47,225 nucleotides of DNA from Acidobacteriaceae bacterium. Its GTDB lineage: Bacteria; Acidobacteriota; Terriglobia; Terriglobales; Acidobacteriaceae. A program made the translations under genes and the position numbers. Positions 41,521-47,225 of the stretch are shown one piece after another (position 1 is the first letter of the stretch; every line of letters begins with the position of its first letter). Under the pieces are notes generated by a model that had not been told where the DNA came from, did not search any database, and saw only the letters and a list, made by a program, of their open reading frames with translations. The stretch is from assembly GCA_021323655.1 (NCBI GenBank), contig JAJPKO010000064.1, positions 1 through 47,225 on the forward strand, in the 5' to 3' direction.

Positions 41521-43293
41521 CTACTCAACCTTCAGGGTCAATACCTGCTGGCCATCCAGAACGCTGTCAATCTGCACCGACGCGAGCGGTATCGCCGATT
41601 CGCCATTCAGCGTCAGTTTCTGGTTCTGGCGCATCGGCTCAAGCACGTTTGCCATGGATACCGGGACCGTCGTCAGCGTGCGGCCATCCAGTACCGCCTG
41701 CGGTGACGGATCCAGTAGCGTGACATAAAGACGGTCATTCTCATGCTGGCTGTTGAGTTGCTCGATCGTCGCAGCCACATCCAGCGGCTGTGTATTCAGA
41801 AACCGCGAAGGAGATTGCGTCAGCCGGTCCAGCGTGCTGCCATCACTCACCAGCAGGCGCACTTGCCCTTGCGGCAAAACCGCTGGCAGAGTCACCGGAA
41901 TGCGAATGTTCCGGATCTCGCCGCGCCATGGGCGCACCGCCGCGTTGATCATGATGGTCTGCCCGGCATGGACGGTGGCGGCCGCGGACTGCGCGCTCTC
42001 AAGCTGCGCCGTCAGGCGGCGCGGAATGGCTTCTACTTCAATATTCACGCTGTGGATGGGCGCCTTGCGTGCCGCATTGTCGTACAAGCGGGAGAAATGC
42101 TCACCCACCATCAGCGCAGCCGTAAGGTTCGCGGGAAGCTCACCCGGAGCGGCAAGTCCGGTAAAGCGCACGGTTGGATAACCCGGAATGTCCACGGTAC
42201 TGCGCACCCGATAACTGGTTTCGGCGGTAAAGTTGTTGCGCTGCATCAGCCCCTGAAACACAGCAACCATGACGACCGAAGGCGTAATCTGCGGCTGGTC
42301 CACCACTTCCATGTGCAGGGTGTGTGGCGCAGGCTCACCGGTAATGTTCACCGTCACCGGAATCATCTTCGCCTGCTCGCCAAAGCGGCCAAAGATGGCC
42401 GACTCACGGTCTTCAGTAAAAGAGCCGACCGTCTCAGTCGTATTGATGATTTTGAAGGCGTTATACGGCGAAGGCAGCGTTGCCAGCACCTGGGCCTTGG
42501 TCATCGGTATCGAAACCGGGCCATACTGCGTAATCGGGTGCCCGCACGCCAGAAGCTGTTTCGGGTCAACATACGTGACCGTGCACGTGGCTGCAATTTC
42601 AAGATCGCCCCGCATCAGCAAAGCGCTCACTGCCGACCCCGGAACAATTGGCTCGGGCTGCTTTTCATCGCTGGATGATCCCCCAATGCCTGCAACCGCA
42701 GTCGCTCCCATTGCCGGAGGAGCGTGTTCTTTCCAGAACTCCAGTGCCTGCTGGCTGAATCCCGTAAAAACCAGCGGAGTGTCCATCGGACGGATGGCGT
42801 CGGTCTGCACCACGTCAGAAGATGCAGGTTTTACCGCTGGCCTGGTGGCATTGGAAGCCATCAGCGACTGGTCGTTATGCGCCACCTCCAGCATCTGGCC
42901 AATCGGTGTAATTCCGGCAATCGGTTCTTTGCTGAAAATGCCGATCCTGTAACTGAGCGCCCCCAGCAGTTTTCCGTCCACGTACACCGGGCTGCCGCTC
43001 ATACCCGCGACTACTCCGGTGTATTCGGGTTTTGTGCCTTCAAGGCGCGCCAGAATCATGTCTTGTCCGGGCCCCAGCGCATTGTGCAGCAGCCCAAGAA
43101 TCTCAACCCCCATCGGTTCCGGCTTCGTCCCCTCAAAAACGGTGTACGCTACCCCATGGAGGCCCCGATGGACCTGGTCCAGCGGATAAAACCCGGCAGT
43201 ATAAGGAGGGGGCGAGCTGGACATGGTCTGCCCTCCCAGGGCTGTTGCGGCACACAGGATGAGCCAACCGATGTCTTTCAGGCGGGTAATCAC
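41521..43293 (-). CDS. SpoIVB/S55-type peptidase-domain protein, exported
   Basis: A 590-residue protein beginning with an exported-protein signal (ITRLKDIGWLILCAATALGG). The S55 peptidase signature is GVVAGMSGSPVYVDGKLLGAL, with the presumed nucleophile S101. The candidate general-base His252 lies later, in LLACGHPITQYGPVSIP. In B. subtilis SpoIVB the His precedes the Ser, so the motif order here is reversed; the family form with Ser first is known to me from other Acidobacteria. No PDZ domain is evident. The C-terminal half is beta-rich and of unknown role. The start is GTG without a clear ribosome binding site. The organism shows no sporulation genes here, so its substrate is unknown. Confidence 0.82.
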   Translation of the reverse strand: MITRLKDIGWLILCAATALGGQTMSSSPPPYTAGFYPLDQVHRGLHGVAYTVFEGTKPEPMGVEILGLLHNALGPGQDMILARLEGTKPEYTGVVAGMSGSPVYVDGKLLGALSYRIGIFSKEPIAGITPIGQMLEVAHNDQSLMASNATRPAVKPASSDVVQTDAIRPMDTPLVFTGFSQQALEFWKEHAPPAMGATAVAGIGGSSSDEKQPEPIVPGSAVSALLMRGDLEIAATCTVTYVDPKQLLACGHPITQYGPVSIPMTKAQVLATLPSPYNAFKIINTTETVGSFTEDRESAIFGRFGEQAKMIPVTVNITGEPAPHTLHMEVVDQPQITPSVVMVAVFQGLMQRNNFTAETSYRVRSTVDIPGYPTVRFTGLAAPGELPANLTAALMVGEHFSRLYDNAARKAPIHSVNIEVEAIPRRLTAQLESAQSAAATVHAGQTIMINAAVRPWRGEIRNIRIPVTLPAVLPQGQVRLLVSDGSTLDRLTQSPSRFLNTQPLDVAATIEQLNSQHENDRLYVTLLDPSPQAVLDGRTLTTVPVSMANVLEPMRQNQKLTLNGESAIPLASVQIDSVLDGQQVLTLKVE

Positions 43294-43394
43294 GTCTACA
43301 GAGGTAGAGTATCAGTTCTCATGACGAAACAATTTTGGTTTCGTAACAAACCCCTGCAAACGAAACTTGCAGTCCGGCGTTCGGGAGTTCGACA

Positions 43395-44594
43395 ATGAAG
43401 TCAAACATGAAGATTTCGCTTCGTAAAGCCCTTGTTCCCTGCATCCTGGCCGTTTTTCTGCATGCAGAAATGCCCGCGCAACAACAACAGCAGCAGAACC
43501 AGCAGCAAACCCAGCCCGGCCAGCAGAACCAGCAGCAACAAGACCAGAATGCTCCCGAAGCGGGCGGTCCCACCGGCGACACAGGTGCAATCGCCATCCC
43601 GAAAAAGAAGGAAAAAGAAGAAGCCCCTCCGCCTCCGCCGGAGCCAAAAGTCAAAAACCCCCCAGGGCTTGAGAACTATTCCCTCCGCGTCAATGTCCCG
43701 GTCGTCAACGTGGACGTGGGCGTGGTGCTCGAAAAAACTCACCAGTTCGTGCCCAACCTGCGAAAAGAAAATTTCCGGGTGTACGAAGACGGCGTCCCCC
43801 AGCAGATCACCGATTTCCGCCGCATCCAGGCCCCCATTACCGCAGTCCTGCTCGTCGAGTTCGCTTCCACCAGCTGGTGGTTTATTCAGGACATGGAAGA
43901 TGCTGCCTACACATTTGCGCAGCAGCTCAAGCCAGATGACTACATCGCCGTCGTGATGTATGACATGCACACGCAGATCCTCACCGACTTTACCCAGGAC
44001 AAGCGGCTCGTCTATGAGGCGCTCAACTCGCTCACCATTCCCACCTGGCATGAGACGAACCTGTTCGACGCTCTATACGAAACGCTGGACCGCCTCACCC
44101 GTGTGGACGGACGCAAGTATGTCATCCTGATCTCCTCCGGGCGCGACACCTTCAGCAAGATCACGCTCGATAAGGTGCTCCAGAAGATCAAGAGCACGCC
44201 AAATGTGACGATCTTCTCCATTGGGACCGGGCAGACTGCGCGCATCATGGCTGACAGCTATGGCATGATGGGCCCGATCCGCAATCTCGACTATCTCCAG
44301 GCGGACAACCAGATGACCACCTTCGCCCGCATGACCGGCGGAATGGCCTTCTTCCCTCGTTTTGCAGGGGAAATGCCCGACATCTTTCACCAGATCAATG
44401 AGTCCATCCGCAATGAATATGTGCTCAGCTACCACCCAACCAATCAGAAGCTGGACGGCACATGGCGCAAGATCCGCGTCGAACTCGTAGATGAGGAGGG
44501 CCATCCGCTCCGCATGCAGGATGAGAAGCACCACCCGCTGAAATACGATGTGGTTGCCCGCGACGGATACAAGGCCCAGCAGCAGGTAGAGTAG
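43395..44594 (+). CDS. VWFA-related acidobacterial domain protein
   Basis: A 399-residue exported protein. A signal peptide (about 1-28) is followed by a low-complexity Gln/Asn-rich tract (about 29-50) and a Lys/Pro linker (KKKEKEEAPPPPPEP). A conserved N-block typical of this family comes next (VNVPVVNVDVGVVLEK, FRVYEDGVPQQITDF), then the von Willebrand A-type domain (about 150-330). The metal-site motif is degenerate: the usual DxSxS is VEFASTS, while the later HETNLFDAL and LISSGRDTFS are kept. Such proteins are abundant in Acidobacteria; their role is unknown, probably protein binding at the envelope. GGGAG lies eight bases before the ATG. Confidence 0.88.
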   Translation: MKSNMKISLRKALVPCILAVFLHAEMPAQQQQQQNQQQTQPGQQNQQQQDQNAPEAGGPTGDTGAIAIPKKKEKEEAPPPPPEPKVKNPPGLENYSLRVNVPVVNVDVGVVLEKTHQFVPNLRKENFRVYEDGVPQQITDFRRIQAPITAVLLVEFASTSWWFIQDMEDAAYTFAQQLKPDDYIAVVMYDMHTQILTDFTQDKRLVYEALNSLTIPTWHETNLFDALYETLDRLTRVDGRKYVILISSGRDTFSKITLDKVLQKIKSTPNVTIFSIGTGQTARIMADSYGMMGPIRNLDYLQADNQMTTFARMTGGMAFFPRFAGEMPDIFHQINESIRNEYVLSYHPTNQKLDGTWRKIRVELVDEEGHPLRMQDEKHHPLKYDVVARDGYKAQQQVE

Positions 44595-44638
44595 GGAGGA
44601 GAACCAAACGCCCGTCTATACAGTACTCTGAGTTGTGA

Positions 44639-45436
44639 ATGCCAAAAGACGCCGCTATGGAAAATCCGCTCCCCTCGTTGCGCGCGCAAATGGAGGCGCA
44701 CCCAGAGATACCACTGGCAGACGAGTTACCACCCGATCCGTCCCTTCCGCCGTTAACGCAGCTCCGCCGGTTCGATACGCACCGGCTGATTCCGGCCAAA
44801 TACAGCACCAATCTCGAGTCAGTGCTGACCCGCATCGCCGATAATGACGAGCACCTGCAGCACATCTTCGAGCTGGACAACGCCACTAACGCGCGCCTGA
44901 TAGCGGAAGAAAACCTGCGCCCGGGAATCACCCAGCGCGAACTGGTCTTCAACGTGCCGCACTACCGCATCATTAATGCGGCCTTCACTCATCCCAATCC
45001 ACTGGGGGCCCGCTTCTCCACGCCCGACCGCGGAGCGTGGTATGCCGGCTTTGAGCTGGCCACCTCCAAGGCAGAAATCATGTTTCACAAGTCCGTCGAA
45101 TTTGCCGAAATCAAGTGGAATGAGCGGGAACAACTTCAGTACGACGAATATCTTGCCGATTTTACCGGTAGCTTTCACGACCTGCGTCCTGAATCGGAAA
45201 AGTCGGGCCGTTTTGCCCAGTGCCTTGATCCGGACAGCTATGTCGAATCACAAAAGCTGACCGTAAAGCTGCTGGAACGCGGTTCCATTGGGGTCGTTTA
45301 TCCCAGCGTGCGGCGGCCGGGTGGCACCTGCATCGCCTGTTTCCAGCCGAGCGTCGTGGCCAACGTGCGGAAAGGCAGCCGCTACACGCTCACCTGGACC
45401 TCGTCCAGAACAACCATGGTCAAAGAAGGGTTCTGA
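44639..45436 (+). CDS. RES-domain NAD+ phosphorylase (orphan toxin-like)
   Basis: A 265-residue protein with a RES domain in its second half. The name-giving residues can be placed as R125 (LGARFSTPDRG), E146 (TSKAEIMFHKSVEFAE) and S223 (VVYPSVRRPGGTC). RES toxins such as MbcT degrade NAD+ by phosphorolysis and are normally paired with an Xre/MbcA-type antitoxin encoded next door. No such gene is present: the upstream gap is 44 bases and the downstream gap 81. The N-terminal 115 residues (LRRFDTHRLIPAKY, HIFELDNATNARLIAEENL) match longer RES proteins. The start is uncertain between 44639 and 44657. It is followed by an NAD-dependent deoxyhypusine-synthase-like gene. Confidence 0.82.
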   Translation: MPKDAAMENPLPSLRAQMEAHPEIPLADELPPDPSLPPLTQLRRFDTHRLIPAKYSTNLESVLTRIADNDEHLQHIFELDNATNARLIAEENLRPGITQRELVFNVPHYRIINAAFTHPNPLGARFSTPDRGAWYAGFELATSKAEIMFHKSVEFAEIKWNEREQLQYDEYLADFTGSFHDLRPESEKSGRFAQCLDPDSYVESQKLTVKLLERGSIGVVYPSVRRPGGTCIACFQPSVVANVRKGSRYTLTWTSSRTTMVKEGF

Positions 45437-45517
45437 CTGCTGTAGAACTGCAACATATTCGCTGTCGAAAATTAACAGAATCGCCTGTATTCATGCGGCT
45501 GTTCCTGATATCCTGAA

Positions 45518-46585
45518 ATGGCTATGCCTACGAAACAGGAACTTCTGAAAGACCCCATCCAGCACATTGATATCAAGAAGCACAACGTCGTGGGGCTGGT
45601 GGATGCCATGCAGCACATGGCCTACAGCTCCCGTGACCTTTACCGGGCAGCTTCCATTTATGAGCGCATGCTGCGCGACCAGGAATGCGGCATCATTCTC
45701 TGCCTGGCTGGCTCGCTCATCTCGGCCGGCCTCAAGCAGATATTCATTGACCTCATCCGCAACAACATGGTGGATGCAGTCGTCTCTACCGGCGCCAATA
45801 TCGTGGACCAGGACTTCTTTGAAGCTCTGGGCTTCCGCCACTGGATTGCCAATGACCTGCTCAGGCAGGGCACTGAAGACGCAACACTGCGCGAGCTGAT
45901 GATTGATCGCATCTATGACACGCTCATTGATGAAGAAGAGCTGCGCTTCTGCGACGAAACCACAGAAAAGATCGCCAACTCACTCGATCCGCGTCCGTAT
46001 AGCTCGCGTGAGTTTATCCGCGCCATGGGGGCTTACCTTCTGAACGAAGGCAAAACCCCTGAGAAAGGCGCGACAGACTCAATCGTCTATGCTGCTTATC
46101 AGAAGGACGTGCCCATCTTCTGCCCGGCGTTCAGCGACTGCTCTGCAGGCTTCGGCTTGGTTGCCCACCAGCACGCCCGCCAGGACAAGCCAAAGGTTTC
46201 CATTGATTCGGCGAAAGACTTCTACGAACTTACACAATTGAAGATCGCCAACCCGACCACCGGCCTTCTTATGATTGGCGGTGGCGTACCCAAGAACTTC
46301 GCCCAGGACATCGTCGTTGCCGCCGATATCCTTGGCAACGAAGCTCCTATGCACAAGTACGCCGTCCAGATCACTGTGGCAGACGTTCGCGACGGAGCGC
46401 TCTCGTCGAGCACGTTGAAAGAAGCCAGCTCATGGGGCAAGGTAGACACCACCTTCGAGCAGATGGTCTACAGTGAAGCCACACTGGCCCTGCCTCTCAT
46501 CGCCGGATACGCATATCACAAAAAGGCATACGAGGCGCGCCGGGAGCGGCGCTGGGCCCGCCTGCTCGAGCCGGTCACCGTGTAA
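45518..46585 (+). CDS. Deoxyhypusine synthase family protein (bacterial)
   Basis: A 355-residue enzyme of the deoxyhypusine/homospermidine synthase family, which uses NAD+ to transfer the aminobutyl group of spermidine. Visible blocks are MDAVVSTGANIVDQDFF, DVPIFCPAFSDCSAGFG and LMIGGGVPKNFAQD. EASSWGKVDTTF contains K308, equivalent to the catalytic lysine (K329) of human DHS, so the copy looks active. Bacteria lack eIF5A, so the acceptor is unknown; polyamine synthesis (homospermidine-like) is the most likely role. The start ATG at 45518 has no clear ribosome binding site. A strong terminator follows, and the RES gene lies 81 bases upstream. Confidence 0.9.
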   Translation: MAMPTKQELLKDPIQHIDIKKHNVVGLVDAMQHMAYSSRDLYRAASIYERMLRDQECGIILCLAGSLISAGLKQIFIDLIRNNMVDAVVSTGANIVDQDFFEALGFRHWIANDLLRQGTEDATLRELMIDRIYDTLIDEEELRFCDETTEKIANSLDPRPYSSREFIRAMGAYLLNEGKTPEKGATDSIVYAAYQKDVPIFCPAFSDCSAGFGLVAHQHARQDKPKVSIDSAKDFYELTQLKIANPTTGLLMIGGGVPKNFAQDIVVAADILGNEAPMHKYAVQITVADVRDGALSSSTLKEASSWGKVDTTFEQMVYSEATLALPLIAGYAYHKKAYEARRERRWARLLEPVTV

Positions 46586-46603
46586 AAGCATTTCACGTCC
46601 AGG

Positions 46604-46638
46604 AAAATCGGAGGCCCGGTGCCTCCGATTTTTTTTTT
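46604..46638 (+). terminator. Strong intrinsic terminator
   Basis: AAAATCGGAGGC (46604-46615) and GCCTCCGATTTT (46621-46632) form a 12-bp stem with a five-base loop. The run of T extends to 46638. It ends the deoxyhypusine synthase-like transcript. Confidence 0.92.
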
Positions 46639-46690
46639 GCTCACAGAAAGAAACGCCGGAGTATCCACGAAAGCCAGAGCAGCAAAACAG

Positions 46691-46775
46691 GCCAAAAATA
46701 AGAGGGTCAAAATAGAGCTAAAAAAAATCAGAAAGTCAAAGTAGAGCCAAAAATCAGAGATTCAAAATAGAAAGG
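46691..46775. repeat. A-rich tandem-like repeats resembling an IS21-family end
   Basis: Similar units follow one another: GTCAAAATAGAGC at 46706, GTCAAAGTAGAGCC at 46735 and TTCAAAATAG at 46761, separated by CCAAAAATCAGAG-like spacers at 26-29 base spacing. Multiple terminal repeats built on GTCAA(A/T)(A/T)T are characteristic of IS21-family transposon ends. No istA/istB genes are present, so this would be a remnant. The repeats are seen; the IS21 origin is inferred. Confidence 0.45.
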
Positions 46776-46791
46776 AAGGGAAGAGGGATTC

Positions 46792-46867
46792 TGGAGCCGA
46801 CGACCGGACTTGAACCGGTGACCTGCTGATTACGAATCAGCTGCTCTACCAACTGAGCTACGTCGGC
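46792..46867 (-). tRNA. tRNA-Thr (anticodon CGT)
   Basis: The minus strand folds as a complete 76-base tRNA. The acceptor is GCCGACG / CGTCGGC, the D-arm GCTC...GAGC, and the anticodon arm GCTGA-TTCGTAA-TCAGC with anticodon CGT (reads ACG, Thr). The variable loop AGGTC and T-arm ACCGG-TTCAAGT-CCGGT follow, then discriminator T and an encoded CCA. All stems are fully paired. A TAAACT hexamer lies about 10 bases upstream (minus strand) and may be its -10. Confidence 0.97.
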
Positions 46868-47225
46868 GTTGGCTCTAGTTTATCAGAACCTGTAGGGCAG
46901 GCTCCTCCCCTTTAGGACCTTTTCCTCCACAGCCGATGAAGGATGCAAACCAATCACAACAATTCGTCATCCCTGAGCGAAGCCGAGGGGGCCGCACCGC
47001 ACAGGCGATGCGCTGCCCTTCGCGCAGGACGCCAGAAAGCAGAACGAATCCGGGTGCTCCATTCTTTGCAAAGCGAAGGGCAGGGAAGGCCGGGATCCAA
47101 CCCAGGCACCGGGTGCCGGGAAACCCGTGTCAAGCCCCCACCCGGGCTAACCCACTCATTCCAAAGCAGAAACCCGTGCCGGGAATTTCCCCTCCACTTG
47201 ATAAAATAAAACTAAGCGCAAACAA
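46868..47225. other. Gene-free right end with repeat-like sequence
   Basis: No convincing gene is seen in these 358 bases. The stretch near 46965 (CGTCATCCCTGAGCGAAGCC) resembles a dispersed intergenic sequence that I associate with Acidobacteria. CACCGGGTGCCGGG near 47105 is partly palindromic, and GAAGGGCAGGG and CTGCCCTTCG form distant complements. An 88-codon plus-strand frame from 46943 is low-complexity and not called. Confidence 0.4.

Noticed and set aside
43480-43560. CAGCAA-type repeats considered as a CRISPR-like or microsatellite feature
   Set aside because: They encode the Gln-rich leader of the VWFA protein in frame; there are no spacers or conserved repeat units.
45518-46585. 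Archaeal/eukaryotic-type hypusination system
   Set aside because: No eIF5A-like substrate gene is visible, so only the synthase-family assignment is supported.
46943-47209. 88-codon plus-strand frame at the right end
   Set aside because: Composition is repeat-like, no ribosome binding site, and no similarity to a known family.

Overview
The window looks like chromosomal DNA of an acidobacterium, most likely class Terriglobia (Acidobacteriaceae and relatives). The evidence is gene content: an Oar-like TonB-dependent receptor with an N-terminal carboxypeptidase-regulatory-like domain, an acidobacterial duplicated orphan permease (ADOP), a VWFA-related acidobacterial protein, an S55 (SpoIVB-type) peptidase-like protein, an RND pump, and many genes preceded by GGAGG/GAGG-type ribosome binding sites. 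No rRNA, CRISPR array, replication origin or intact prophage is visible.

Left edge (1-1720): an accessory boundary. The first 44 bases, read leftwards, encode the start of an IS3-type transposase OrfA. Its terminal region interrupts an AbiEii-type nucleotidyltransferase toxin gene, which overlaps an intact AbiEi-type antitoxin gene. A 3' fragment of a tRNA-Gln gene follows at 1403-1446, as expected where a tRNA-targeting island ends, and then a strong terminator.

Region 1763-10471: an export- and glycan-oriented block. It holds the TonB-dependent receptor, a Tat-exported PF10091 'glucoamylase' family protein (GH144-like), a membrane-anchored transthyretin-like protein and a Tat-exported GxGYxYP glycoside hydrolase-like protein preceded by a LacI-type palindrome, then two very small genes (membrane peptide, zinc-ribbon peptide).

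Region 10546-20523: ADOP permease, threonine dehydratase, a FecR-domain Gly/Tyr/Trp-rich protein, a tight rnc-lepB-lepB operon, a lipase-maturation-factor-like membrane protein and a TonB energy transducer.

Region 20874-32933: two APC amino-acid permeases, a MocR-type regulator (with Arg at the PLP-lysine position) divergent from a Nim/PNPOx-like flavoprotein, a five-heme cytochrome c-TPR fusion, a LacI regulator, an M24 peptidase, a YdcF-like protein and Dps.

Region 33323-47225: an RND efflux pair; the housekeeping set rpsP-khpA-rimM, not followed by trmD-rplS; an acyltransferase divergent from a WbpE-like sugar aminotransferase; the S55 protein and the VWFA protein; an orphan RES-domain NAD+ phosphorylase next to a bacterial deoxyhypusine synthase-like gene; a strong terminator; A-rich repeats resembling an IS21-family end; tRNA-Thr(CGU); and a gene-free, repeat-like right end.

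The most unusual points are the interrupted AbiE system at the tRNA scar, the orphan RES/deoxyhypusine-synthase pair, the MocR regulator lacking the Schiff-base lysine, the S55 protein whose Ser and His motifs are in the opposite order to SpoIVB, and the LacI-operator-like palindrome in the glycan block.
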